Assembly (NCBI RefSeq): GCF_027594865.1
Contig: NZ_CP089391.1
Coordinates: 1,270,501 to 1,334,500, forward strand
Reading direction: 5' to 3'
DNA from: Bradyrhizobium xenonodulans
Lineage (GTDB): Bacteria; Pseudomonadota; Alphaproteobacteria; Rhizobiales; Xanthobacteraceae
DNA length: 64,000 bases
Shown: one piece after another, positions 18,773 to 26,582 of the stretch
Layout of the letters: each line of letters begins with the position of its first letter
Position numbering within the stretch: the stretch's first letter is position 1
Program-made: the position numbers and the translations under genes
The notes under the pieces: model-generated
The model's input: only the letters and a program-made list of their open reading frames with translations
Databases searched by the model: none
What the model was told of the DNA's origin: nothing

Positions 18773-19942
18773 TCAACCGGCAATTTTGACGGGTTTTGGC
18801 CGGGCCTGCCAGCCACGGGCGAGATGCACCAGCAACGAGGCCGCGACGCTCGTTCCGCCGATCCAGCCGAGGTCGGTCGGCGAGAAGGTGGCCAGCACGG
18901 CACCGCCCAGGGCACCGCCAATGGCGAAGCCGAGATACATCGCGGAGGCGTTGAGCGAGAGCGCGATCATCGAGGCCTGCGGCTCGATCCGGATGATGCT
19001 GGCGATCTGGGCCGGATAGAATGCCCAGCCCGAGATGCCCCAGAGGAAGATCGCGCCCAGCACCGCATAATGGGCTTGGCCCGACATCAGCTTCAGGACC
19101 AGCGAATGCAGGATCAGCGCAGATGCCATGCCGGCGAGCCCGAGGGCTGCGGTGGTGAGCGTTCCGAGCCGGTCCGCCAGAACGCCGCCGAGCATGTTCC
19201 CGATCGCCGCCGCACCGCCAAACACCAGCAGCGCAAGGCTGATTTGCGACGCATCGAAGCCGAGGCCGCGCAGCGGCACGGCGAAATAGGTGAACACGGT
19301 GAAGCCGCCGAGCGCCCATAAAATCGTGATCAGAAGCGCGGTCAGGACATTGCTGTGACGCGCCACCGCCAGACGGTCGCCGAGTGAGGCGGTGTTGCGC
19401 GGCAGGCCGCGTGGCAGGCCCAGCAGTAGGCCGGCGAGCGCGACAGCGCCGATCAGGGCTACCATGGCAAAAGTCGCGCGCCAGCCGAACAGGCTGCCGA
19501 TGAGATTGCCGACGGGAACGCCGATGACGGTCGCGACCGTGAGGCCTGAGGTGACCAGTGCCACGGCGCGGCCGCGCCGCTCCGGCGAGGCGACCGCCAC
19601 GGACACCGCGAGCGCCGTCGGCATGCACAGCCCGGAGCCCAACGCCATCAGCATGCGCGAGGCCAGCAGCAGCGCGTAGTTGGAGGCCACCATGGCCGCG
19701 AGATTTCCGGCGATGAAAGTGGACAGCGCCAAAGCCAGCACGGTGCGGCGGTCGATGTTGTTCAGCGTCACCGCTAGGATCGGCGAGCCCACCGCATAGG
19801 TGAGGGCGTAGGCGGTGACCAATTGGCCCGCGGCTGAGACCGAAATCGACAGGTCGGAGGCAATCGACGGCAAAAGCCCTGCAATCACAAAGCCTTCGGT
19901 GCCAATCGCAAAGGCCGCCAAGGCCAGCCAGAACACGCTCAT
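18773..19942 (-). CDS. MFS drug:H+ antiporter-type exporter (DHA1/AraJ-like)
   Basis: A 389-residue 12-TM major facilitator. The opening [31 protein letters not shown] is the TM1 signature of AraJ/YdhP/NepI-like DHA1 proteins; the loop-A motif is [10 protein letters not shown] between TM2 and TM3, and motif C-like glycines ([18 protein letters not shown]) are in TM5. Such pumps export sugars, nucleosides or drugs. The gene is divergent from the ArsR-type gene 115 bases away, and two matching palindromes lie between, which argues that this regulator represses the pump. Substrate unknown. Confidence 0.9.
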   Translation of the reverse strand: MSVFWLALAAFAIGTEGFVIAGLLPSIASDLSISVSAAGQLVTAYALTYAVGSPILAVTLNNIDRRTVLALALSTFIAGNLAAMVASNYALLLASRMLMALGSGLCMPTALAVSVAVASPERRGRAVALVTSGLTVATVIGVPVGNLIGSLFGWRATFAMVALIGAVALAGLLLGLPRGLPRNTASLGDRLAVARHSNVLTALLITILWALGGFTVFTYFAVPLRGLGFDASQISLALLVFGGAAAIGNMLGGVLADRLGTLTTAALGLAGMASALILHSLVLKLMSGQAHYAVLGAIFLWGISGWAFYPAQIASIIRIEPQASMIALSLNASAMYLGFAIGGALGGAVLATFSPTDLGWIGGTSVAASLLVHLARGWQARPKPVKIAG

Positions 19943-19958
19943 TGGATATGATCCCTAT

Positions 19959-19976
19959 GTTCAACGTTTATTGAAC
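19959..19976. promoter_or_regulatory. Operator 1, GTTCAA-N6-TTGAAC
   Basis: An exact inverted repeat of six bases per arm with a six-base spacer, 17 bases upstream of the MFS start. It probably overlaps the MFS promoter or 5' leader. An identical-arm site lies 48 bases away. Confidence 0.8.
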
Positions 19977-20006
19977 TATTGAATGCCGGAGCTGTGGTGT
20001 CAATTG

Positions 20007-20024
20007 GTTCAAGAACTATTGAAC
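20007..20024. promoter_or_regulatory. Operator 2, GTTCAA-N6-TTGAAC
   Basis: Second exact copy of the same arms and spacer length, 33 bases upstream of the chosen ArsR-type start codon. The duplicated site in a divergent intergenic region is the expected binding pattern for the adjacent regulator. Confidence 0.8.
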
Positions 20025-20056
20025 ATTGCGGCCGCTTCGCTATGATTCCGCCTGTC

Positions 20057-20428
20057 ATGAGCCGCACACCTCTCCACCCCACCCGCGAGCAGATCGAGCT
20101 GCCGATGGTTCTGGATTGCCTGAGCGATCCGATCCGGTTGGCGATCGTCTACCAGCTCGCCCAGCTGGAACGCGTCAGCAGCGAGCTGTGCTGCGGCGAC
20201 TTCAACGCGCTCAGCGGCAAGTCGAATCTCGCCTATCACTTCGCCAAGCTGCGCGAATGCGGCCTGATGCAAACGCGCGTTGCCGGAACCAACCGCTTCA
20301 TGCGGCTGCGCCGCGAGGATCTGGACGCGCGCTTTCCGGGCTTGCTCGACGCCGTCATCAGCTCCGCAGCCAAGGACGCCGACCGGCTCCAGCTCTTGCC
20401 TGAATGTGAAGTGGCTGACGTGGATTGA
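20057..20428 (+). CDS. ArsR-type winged-helix regulator, likely repressor of the divergent MFS gene
   Basis: The 123-residue product has a winged HTH at residues 15-85 (MVLDCLSDPIRLAIVYQLAQ, then SNLAYHFAKLRECGLMQTRVAGTNRFMRL). The pattern D-x-x-R-x-x-I-V in helix 2 and H-F-x-x-L-R-x-x-G-L in the recognition region is typical of ArsR-like repressors. Cys45/Cys46 and Cys68 are candidates for thiol- or metal-based sensing, but this is inference. I start it at the ATG at 20057 rather than 19979, because the earlier start would place both operators inside the coding sequence. The neighbouring pump is its likely target. Confidence 0.82.
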   Translation: MSRTPLHPTREQIELPMVLDCLSDPIRLAIVYQLAQLERVSSELCCGDFNALSGKSNLAYHFAKLRECGLMQTRVAGTNRFMRLRREDLDARFPGLLDAVISSAAKDADRLQLLPECEVADVD

Positions 20429-20546
20429 GGTTTTGGGCGGATAGCCCGTCTTCGCTTTCGCTTTGCTCCGGCTACGCCGGACACGCTTGGCGCCTGTGGG
20501 CCTTTGCGTGGCTGCGCCACGCGTAGCCCCGAGAGGGGGCGAAGCG

Positions 20547-20622
20547 TGGAGACCCGGCCTGGATTTGAACCAGGATAAAGAGCGATGCACCGCCCTCGCG
20601 TAGACGCTTCCGCCACCGGGCC
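20547..20622 (-). ncRNA. Degenerate tRNA-like element with CCA end
   Basis: Reading leftward, GGCCCGG and CCGGGTC form a 7-bp acceptor stem (one G-U pair), the T arm is a perfect CCTGG-TTCAAAT-CCAGG, and a CCA follows a discriminator T. The D-arm part begins TGGCGGAAG as in tRNA-Leu, but the D loop lacks the GG pair. The anticodon arm folds only as GGGCG/CGCTC with a six-base loop GTGCAT that has no U33, and there is no long variable arm. It is probably a decayed tRNA-Leu derivative or a tRNA mimic, not a working tRNA. Confidence 0.45.
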
Positions 20623-20676
20623 GCGCCGATCATTACCGATCGAGGTGCGCGGGGCTACCTCAGGTGGTCTTTATGC

Positions 20677-21378
20677 TTAACGCACCAGAGGCGGCCGCGC
20701 GATGAATGTCATGCGCCAGCGATTATGGCCGATATTGGTGTGCGCACGCTGGACCGCAAAGCCGGCCGCGGTGAGCTTGGCGGTGATCTCGTCCTCGCTG
20801 TAGCGCTGGAGCCCGATGCGTGTGCGCAGATGACGGTAATCTGACAGCGCGGTGCTGATCAGCCCGACCAGCGCGTCTTTCAGGAAGCCGTGACGCAGGC
20901 CGAAGCTGAGCAGCGCCATCACGTCCCTGAACATGCCGACGTCAGGCCGCAAAATATCTCCGAGCACCAGCTTGCCTGATGGCGTCAGCAATCGCCGGAC
21001 GTTGACAAGCGCGGCGTCGAGCTCGTCCGGTGCCATGTATTGCGCGACCGAGTTCATCACGACGAGGTCGATGGACTGGTCCTGCATCTTGCGGACGTCG
21101 TCGAGCGAGCGGACGCGGATCTTGGTGTTTGGCGCAAACCGCGCGATCAGCCGGCCGCGCACGCCGGGGGCGGGCTCGGCAAGGATCAGCTTGCCACAAG
21201 CCGCTGCGACCTGGCTCGCCGACAGCGCCTCGCCGCAGGCATAGTCCAGCACCGTCGCCTCGGGCGAGGAGATGTAGCCGATGATGTCCCGCGCAATGAT
21301 CTGGAAATGCAAGTCGCGATGCAGCTTGCTGACATAGATCGTATGCGTCGAGTCGTAATAATCGATCCAATCGTCCAT
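20677..21378 (-). CDS. Class I SAM-dependent methyltransferase
   Basis: A 233-residue Rossmann-fold methyltransferase. Motif I is VLDYACGEALSASQVAAACGKL (residues about 43-64), motif II LAEPAPG, motif IV SIDLVVMNSVAQYM, and the post-motif region LTPSGKLVLGDIL. There is no additional domain, and the acceptor substrate cannot be told. ATG at 21378 gives MDDWIDYYDSTHTIYVS, a family-like start. It is divergent from dps, with the EcfG-type promoter of dps just upstream of it. Confidence 0.87.
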   Translation of the reverse strand: MDDWIDYYDSTHTIYVSKLHRDLHFQIIARDIIGYISSPEATVLDYACGEALSASQVAAACGKLILAEPAPGVRGRLIARFAPNTKIRVRSLDDVRKMQDQSIDLVVMNSVAQYMAPDELDAALVNVRRLLTPSGKLVLGDILRPDVGMFRDVMALLSFGLRHGFLKDALVGLISTALSDYRHLRTRIGLQRYSEDEITAKLTAAGFAVQRAHTNIGHNRWRMTFIARPPLVR

Positions 21379-21405
21379 GGTATCCCGCCCGGCGGTTCCT
21401 ATCTA

Positions 21406-21430
21406 GGAACCGCGCTGCCCACCTTGCGTT
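21406..21430 (+). promoter_or_regulatory. EcfG-type (general stress response) promoter for dps
   Basis: GGAAC (21406-21410) and CGTT (21427-21430) are separated by exactly 16 bases, the consensus of the alphaproteobacterial general-stress sigma factor EcfG. The -10 element lies 52 bases before the dps start codon. A stress promoter fits the role of Dps. Confidence 0.8.
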
Positions 21431-21482
21431 AGGGGTGCGACGGCGCGCCGTCAATGTCCGCGTCCTAACAGGAAGGTCTCCC

Positions 21483-22007
21483 GTGAGCAAAACCAACAAC
21501 AAGGTCTCGCCCGATCTCGACACCCCCACCGATCTGCCGCCCGATGGGGTCAAGAAGGTCTCCGAGGCGCTCAACGTGCTTCTGGCCGATGCGTTCGCGC
21601 TGTACCTGAAGACCAAGAATTTCCACTGGCACATCAGTGGCCGGCATTTCCGCGACTATCATCTGCTGCTCGACGAGCAGTCGGATCAGATCTTCGCCAC
21701 CACCGACCAGCTTGCGGAGCGCGTCCGCAAGATCGGCGGCACCACGCTGAAGTCGATCGGCCAGGTCGCAAAGCTCCAGACCATCAAGGACAACAACGAG
21801 GACTACGTCCCGCCGCGCGAGATGCTGCGCGAGCTGATGCAGGACAACAAGCAGGTCGCAGCCGCGATGCGCAAGGCGCACGAGGTCTGCGACGAGGCCG
21901 GCGACGTCGCCAGCGCCAGCATTTTGGAAAACTTCATCGACGAGACCGAGCGGAGGACGTGGTTCCTGTTCGAGGCCACAAGGCAGGAGGGCAGCAACGC
22001 GGCGTAA
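21483..22007 (+). CDS. dps: Dps/ferritin-like DNA-protection protein
   Basis: The 174-residue protein contains the Dps signature: the ferroxidase ligands in LYLKTKNFHWHISGRHFRDYHLLLDEQSDQIFATTDQLAERVRKIGG (His in FHWHI, Asp/Glu in LLDEQSD), a four-helix bundle and a C-terminal Glu-rich helix DETERRTWFLFEA. It oxidises and stores iron and binds DNA as a 12-mer. The start is a GTG at 21483, preceded by AGGAAGG. An EcfG-type promoter precedes it, so induction by general stress and stationary phase is expected. Confidence 0.93.
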   Translation: MSKTNNKVSPDLDTPTDLPPDGVKKVSEALNVLLADAFALYLKTKNFHWHISGRHFRDYHLLLDEQSDQIFATTDQLAERVRKIGGTTLKSIGQVAKLQTIKDNNEDYVPPREMLRELMQDNKQVAAAMRKAHEVCDEAGDVASASILENFIDETERRTWFLFEATRQEGSNAA

Positions 22008-22027
22008 GGGCACGGCTGCCGTAGTTG

Positions 22028-22127
22028 CGTAGGGTGGGCAAAGGAGCACTCTTGCGCGCCGTGCCCACCATCTCTCCTTGCGGCACAAATCAATTGGTGG
22101 GCACGCTTCGCTTTGCCCACCCTACGG
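22028..22127. repeat. Dispersed repeat CGTAGGGTGGGCAAAG...CTTTGCCCACCCTACG
   Basis: The ends are long inverted copies, with GGTGGGCACG inside. A second copy lies at 32868-32961. This GTAGGGTGGGCAAAG/CTTTGCCCACCCTAC unit is a widespread Bradyrhizobium intergenic repeat. Here it occupies the dps-cupin convergent gap. Confidence 0.9.
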
Positions 22128-22135
22128 CACCGCCT

Positions 22136-22663
22136 TTATGGCTGGCTCCATAACCGCATCAACGCCCCGTCCTTCCCCGTCACCGGATCGGCCGGCGGCA
22201 ACGCGACCTTCGGAATCGTCTTCAACGCCCTGGCGTGATTCTCCGCCGTCGCCCGCGTGATCTCCATCTTGCTGCCCGGCGGATAGGCGCCGATCACGCA
22301 GAAATCGCCGCTCGCCTTGATGCATTGATGCCCGGTGCCGGCGGGGAGGATCGCGACATCGCCCGCCCTGATCTCAAGCTCCTGGCCGTGGTCGCCGCCG
22401 AAGCGGACCCGCGCATTGCCGCGTGCGACGCCGAGCACCTCATGCACCGTCGCGTGATAGTGCAGATAGTCGTAGACGCCGTTGCGCCACGTGCCGCCCC
22501 AGCCGTTCGCTTCGAACAGGTTTTCGACGGTCTCTTCCGGATGCTCGGGATCGAGCTTCACAGCAACCTGGTAGACCAGGAAGGGAAGAATGTTGTTCGG
22601 CACGAGCCCGTCATCCTCGAACACGATGGCGAGCGGCTCGGCCTTGTCGCGGACGACGGACAT
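22136..22663 (-). CDS. Cupin-domain protein (YjlB-like)
   Basis: A 175-residue single-cupin protein. Metal-site residues are in YLHYHATVHEVLGVARGNARVRFGG (cupin motif 1) and AGDVAILPAGTGHQCI (motif 2, with the final His). The preceding part (FEDDGLVPNNILPFLVYQVAVKL) matches the YjlB subgroup, which has no assigned reaction. Cytoplasmic; no signal sequence. Transcribed toward the repeat at 22028. Confidence 0.85.
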   Translation of the reverse strand: MSVVRDKAEPLAIVFEDDGLVPNNILPFLVYQVAVKLDPEHPEETVENLFEANGWGGTWRNGVYDYLHYHATVHEVLGVARGNARVRFGGDHGQELEIRAGDVAILPAGTGHQCIKASGDFCVIGAYPPGSKMEITRATAENHARALKTIPKVALPPADPVTGKDGALMRLWSQP

Positions 22664-22728
22664 AGCGGGGCTCCTGCACGAATGTAGCAGGGATCAACGA
22701 GGGGTGTGAGACGACGTTCCTTCGACGA

Positions 22729-22755
22729 AAAAGCCCGGGACGAGCCCGGGCTTTT
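22729..22755 (-). terminator. Intrinsic terminator of carA
   Basis: AAAAGCCCGGG pairs with CCCGGGCTTTT, 25 bases after the carA stop; T tracts on both strands. Confidence 0.9.
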
Positions 22756-22779
22756 CTGAATGCGTCGCGATAGTTCGCC

Positions 22780-23970
22780 TTACGCGCTCTTCTTCTGCCG
22801 CATCAGGTCGGCGAAACGCTGGAACAGATAGTGCGAGTCGCGCGGGCCGGGTGAGGCCTCGGGGTGGTACTGCACCGAGAACACCGGCTTGCCGTCGAGC
22901 TGGATGCCGCAATTGGAGCCGTCGAACAGCGAGATGTGGGTCTGCGTCGCGCCCTTCGGCAGCGTGCTCTCGTCCACGGCAAAGCCGTGGTTCATCGAAG
23001 TGATCTCGACCTTGCCGGTGGTCTCGTCCTTGACGGGATGATTGGCGCCGTGATGGCCCTGATGCATCTTCTTGGTCTTCGCGCCGACGGCGAGGCCGAG
23101 CATCTGGTGACCGAGACAGATTCCGAAGGTCGGCGTACCCGACTTGATCACGTCCTTGATGACGGGCACGGCATATTTGCCGGTCGCGGCCGGATCGCCC
23201 GGACCGTTGGACAGGAACACGCCGTCCGGCTTCATCGCCAGAATGTCTTCTGACGAGGTCGTCGCCGGCACCACCGTCACGTTGCAGCCGACACCGGCGA
23301 GCAGGCGCAGGATGTTGCGCTTGATGCCGTAGTCGATGGCGACGACGTTGAACTCAGGCTTCTCCTGCCGGCCAAAACCCTTGTCCCACAGCCAGGGCGT
23401 CTCGTCCCAGGTGAAGCGCTGGCCGGAGGTGACCATCGGCACGAGGTCCATGCCCTCGAGGCCGGGCCATTCGCGCGCTTCTTCCTTCAGGCCATGCAGG
23501 TCGAACTCGCCGTCCTTGGCGTGCGCGATCACGGCGTTGGGCATGCCCTTGCTGCGGATCAGCGCGGTCAGCGCCCTTGTGTCGATGCCGGACAGGCCGA
23601 TGATGCCGCGCGCCTTCAGCCACTGGTCGAGATGCCTGGTGGCGCGGTAGTTCGAGGGATCGGTGATCGCGGTGCGCAGGATCACGCCGCGCGCGCCGGG
23701 CGTCGCGGCCATGTTCACCGTCTCGATGTCTTCGTCGTTGGTGCCGACGTTGCCGATATGCGGGAAGGTGAAGGTGATGAGCTGGCCGGCATAGGAGGGA
23801 TCGGTGAGGATCTCCTCGTAGCCGGTCATCGCGGTGTTGAAGCAGACTTCACCGACGGCTTGGCCTTCGGCGCCGAGACCAAAGCCTTCGAGCACCGTGC
23901 CATCGGCAAGCACGAGGAGCGCGGTCGGTTTATGGTCCGGCCAGGCGGGATCGTTGTCATGTTGTGTCAT
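22780..23970 (-). CDS. carA: Carbamoyl-phosphate synthase small subunit (glutaminase)
   Basis: A 396-residue protein. The N-terminal CPSase domain ([47 protein letters not shown]) binds CarB, and the C-terminal class I glutamine amidotransferase domain has the nucleophile Cys in [15 protein letters not shown] and the His/Glu pair in YHPEASPGP. It feeds ammonia to CarB through the inter-subunit channel. It lies about 4 kb from carB, separated by MFS, ArsR-type, methyltransferase, dps and cupin genes. It is divergent from the hydrolase at 24117. Confidence 0.97.
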   Translation of the reverse strand: MTQHDNDPAWPDHKPTALLVLADGTVLEGFGLGAEGQAVGEVCFNTAMTGYEEILTDPSYAGQLITFTFPHIGNVGTNDEDIETVNMAATPGARGVILRTAITDPSNYRATRHLDQWLKARGIIGLSGIDTRALTALIRSKGMPNAVIAHAKDGEFDLHGLKEEAREWPGLEGMDLVPMVTSGQRFTWDETPWLWDKGFGRQEKPEFNVVAIDYGIKRNILRLLAGVGCNVTVVPATTSSEDILAMKPDGVFLSNGPGDPAATGKYAVPVIKDVIKSGTPTFGICLGHQMLGLAVGAKTKKMHQGHHGANHPVKDETTGKVEITSMNHGFAVDESTLPKGATQTHISLFDGSNCGIQLDGKPVFSVQYHPEASPGPRDSHYLFQRFADLMRQKKSA

Positions 23971-24116
23971 GAGCGCGTTTCATAAGCCTCGCGCGGGCTG
24001 CCGTCAAAGCGCAGAATCGCCGATTCACATGCGTTTTTGCATATTTGACAGCCCATCCCGGGCACTTAAGCTCGGCCGCACAATTTCCGGCAATTCTTGG
24101 GGCTTGCGAGGCAATA

Positions 24117-24845
24117 ATGGACCAGACCACCCCCATCGTGCTGGTTCCGGGGCTGGCCTCCTCGGCCCGGATCTATGCCCCGGTCATCCCGGCGCTCTGG
24201 CGGTTCGGCCCGGTGATGGTTGCCAACCATATCCGTGACGACAGCATGGCGGCGATCGCCGCCCGCGTGCTGCGCGAGGCCCCGCCGCGTTTCGCGCTCG
24301 CCGGCCATTCCATGGGCGGCTACGTCGCGCTCGAGATCATGCGCCAGGCGCCCGAGCGGGTTTTGAAGCTCGCTCTGATCAACACCCAGGCCCGGCCCGA
24401 TACGGTGGAGGCAACCGAACGCCGCCGCGGGCTGATGGAACGGGCAAAGCGCGGTGAGTTGCGTGCCGCGCGCGAAGAAATGTTTCCCGAGCTGGTGCAC
24501 ACCTCGCGCCGCGACGACGCCCGCCTTCGCCAGCTCGTACATGAGCAGGGCGAGGACGTCGGCATCGAAGGCTATCTGCGGCAGCAGACCGCGATCATCG
24601 CGCGGGTGGATTCACGGCCGACGCTGGCCACGATCAAATGTCCGACGCTGGTGCTGACCGGCGATCAGGACAACACCATTCCCAACGCGTTCTCGAAGGA
24701 GATGGCGGCGGGCATTCCCGGCGCGAAGCTGGTCGTCCTGGCCAATTGCGGGCATCTGCCGCAGCCGGAGCAGCCCGAGGCAACGGCGCGGGCGCTGGTC
24801 GAATGGCTGGGAACCCCGGTTGTCTCGGGGCCGCGAACGGCCTAG
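24117..24845 (+). CDS. Alpha/beta-hydrolase fold protein
   Basis: A 242-residue hydrolase with catalytic triad Ser65 in the nucleophile elbow GHSMGG, Asp near 183-185 (LTGDQDNTIP) and His213 in NCGHLPQPEQP. The oxyanion hole is at LVPGLASSARIY. The cap segment between 110 and 150 is charged. No signal peptide. The start at 24117 is the ATG that yields MDQTTPIVLVPG; the earlier frame is not needed. The following yqeY-type gene is 33 bases away on the same strand. Substrate unknown. Confidence 0.88.
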   Translation: MDQTTPIVLVPGLASSARIYAPVIPALWRFGPVMVANHIRDDSMAAIAARVLREAPPRFALAGHSMGGYVALEIMRQAPERVLKLALINTQARPDTVEATERRRGLMERAKRGELRAAREEMFPELVHTSRRDDARLRQLVHEQGEDVGIEGYLRQQTAIIARVDSRPTLATIKCPTLVLTGDQDNTIPNAFSKEMAAGIPGAKLVVLANCGHLPQPEQPEATARALVEWLGTPVVSGPRTA

Positions 24846-24878
24846 ATCAGGCACCGGATATTCCAGAGGATCACGATC

Positions 24879-25334
24879 ATGCTGCGCGACGACATCAACA
24901 ATGCGGTCAAGGAGGCCATGAAGGCCAAGGACGAGCGCAAGCTGTCCACGCTGCGCATGGTCAACTCGACCATCAAGAACGCCGACATCGACGCCCGCGG
25001 GCAGGGCAAGCCGCCGCTGAGCGATGCCGATTTGCTCGGTGTCTTTCAGAAGATGATCAAGCAGCGCCAGGAATCGGTCGAACTCTACGACAAGGGCGGC
25101 CGCGCCGAGCTCGCCGCGCAGGAGCGCGAGGAGATCGCGGTGATCTCGGCCTATCTGCCGAAGCAGATGTCTGAGGACGAGGTGAAGACGGCGATCGCGG
25201 ACGCCATCGCCGAAACCGGCGCCGCCGGCATGAAGGACATGGGCAAGGTGATCGCGGTGCTGCGCGCGAAATACGCGGGACAGATGGATTTCGGCAAGGC
25301 GTCTGGCCTCGTGAAGGCCGCGCTGTCGGGCTAG
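24879..25334 (+). CDS. GatB/YqeY-domain protein
   Basis: A 151-residue protein that is nearly all YqeY domain: MLRDDINNAVKEAMKAKDERKLSTLRMVNSTIKNADID at the N-terminus and MKDMGKVIAVLRAKYAGQMDFGKASGLVKAALSG at the C-terminus, the fold that binds tRNA in GatB. YqeY proteins act near tRNA metabolism, but no precise role is known. Good ATG start. It probably forms a unit with the preceding hydrolase; a GC-rich hairpin follows. Confidence 0.92.
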   Translation: MLRDDINNAVKEAMKAKDERKLSTLRMVNSTIKNADIDARGQGKPPLSDADLLGVFQKMIKQRQESVELYDKGGRAELAAQEREEIAVISAYLPKQMSEDEVKTAIADAIAETGAAGMKDMGKVIAVLRAKYAGQMDFGKASGLVKAALSG

Positions 25335-25345
25335 CGCTTTCTAAG

Positions 25346-25364
25346 CCTCCCCCTTCAGGGGAGG
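25346..25364. terminator. Hairpin after the YqeY-domain gene
   Basis: CCTCCCC pairs with GGGGAGG, 12 bases after the stop; there is no U-tract, so this may be another short intergenic repeat. Confidence 0.45.
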
Positions 25365-25432
25365 ATGGGCACCTTTGATGTGGCAGCCGTTCGGTCTACT
25401 GTCTCCCGACAGAAACAATCGGGAGCCAACCG

Positions 25433-26572
25433 ATGACCGGCGCCATCAAGCCGTTCCGCATCGCCATCAGCGACGACATCCTCTCCGATCTCAAGTCGCG
25501 CCTGGCCCGCACGCGCTGGCCGGAGGCGGAGCTGGTGGACGACTGGAGCCAGGGCGCGCCGCTGAAATGGATTCAGGAGATCTGCACCTACTGGGCTGAT
25601 GGCTATGACTGGCGCGTCCGCGAGGCCAAGCTCAACCGCTTCGCGCAGTTCACCACCGAGATCGACGGGCTCGACATCCACTTCATCCACGTGCGTTCGA
25701 AAGAAGCAAGCGCGCTGCCGCTGATCATCACCCATGGCTGGCCCGGTTCGATCGTCGAATTCCAGAAGGTGATCGCGCCGCTCACCGATCCCGCCGCGCA
25801 TGGCGGCAATCCCGCCGATGCGTTTCACGTGATCTGTCCCTCGCTGCCGGGCTTCGGCTTCTCGTCAAAACCTGGGAACACCGGCTGGGGCGTCGACCGC
25901 ATCGCTGCGACCTGGGCCAAGCTGATGGACCGGCTGGGCTATGCGCGCTACGGCGCGCAGGGCGGCGACTGGGGCTCGGCGGTGACGACCTCGCTCGGCG
26001 CGCAGGACCGGGAGCATTGCGCCGGCATCCACATCACGCTCGCCTTCAACGCAGCACCGAAGGTCGAGGGCGAGCCGACAGCAGAGGAGAAGCGGGCGCT
26101 CGCTGGCCTCAAACATTACGTCGACCTCGACTCCGGCTATTCCAAGCAGCAATCGACGCGGCCGCAGACGCTCGGCTACGGCCTGACGGATTCGCCGAGC
26201 GGGCAGGCGGCCTGGATTCTGGAAAAATTCTGGGCCTGGACCGATTGCAACGGCCATCCCGAGACCATTTTCAGCAAGGACGAGCTGCTCGACAACGTCA
26301 TGCTGTACTGGGCGACCGAGACGGCGACCTCTTCGGCGCGGCTTTATTGGGAGAGTTTTGGCAAGCGCCGCACGACGCCCAAGGTCAACGTGCCCACAGG
26401 TGTCGCCGCGTTCCCCAAGGAGATCATCACGCCGGTGCGGCGCTGGATGGAGCCGAACTTCCACAATATCACGCATTGGAGCGAGATGGAGAAGGGCGGG
26501 CATTTCGCCGCCTTCGAGCAGCCGGAGCTGTTCGTGCGCGATGTCCGCAAGTTCTTCGCGACCGTGCGGTAG
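25433..26572 (+). CDS. Epoxide hydrolase (EHN-type, alpha/beta-hydrolase fold)
   Basis: A 379-residue protein with an N-terminal epoxide-hydrolase domain (FRIAISDDILSDLKSRLARTRWPE...WIQEICTYWADGYDWRVREAKLNRF) and the hydrolase core. The oxyanion element HGWPGS is at 101-106, the nucleophile Asp179 in GGDWGS, and the terminal His in EKGGHFAAFEQPE. These are typical of microsomal-type epoxide hydrolases that open epoxides to diols. No signal peptide. The ATG at 25433 fits. The acyl-CoA synthetase gene starts 10 bases after it, so both are one operon. Confidence 0.92.
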   Translation: MTGAIKPFRIAISDDILSDLKSRLARTRWPEAELVDDWSQGAPLKWIQEICTYWADGYDWRVREAKLNRFAQFTTEIDGLDIHFIHVRSKEASALPLIITHGWPGSIVEFQKVIAPLTDPAAHGGNPADAFHVICPSLPGFGFSSKPGNTGWGVDRIAATWAKLMDRLGYARYGAQGGDWGSAVTTSLGAQDREHCAGIHITLAFNAAPKVEGEPTAEEKRALAGLKHYVDLDSGYSKQQSTRPQTLGYGLTDSPSGQAAWILEKFWAWTDCNGHPETIFSKDELLDNVMLYWATETATSSARLYWESFGKRRTTPKVNVPTGVAAFPKEIITPVRRWMEPNFHNITHWSEMEKGGHFAAFEQPELFVRDVRKFFATVR

Positions 26573-26582
26573 GATCAAATCC

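Noticed and set aside
18630..19964. Possible N-terminal extension of CarB giving a protein of 1599 residues
   Set aside because: The extension runs through a terminator and across the MFS gene in another frame; CarB homology begins at the ATG at 18629.
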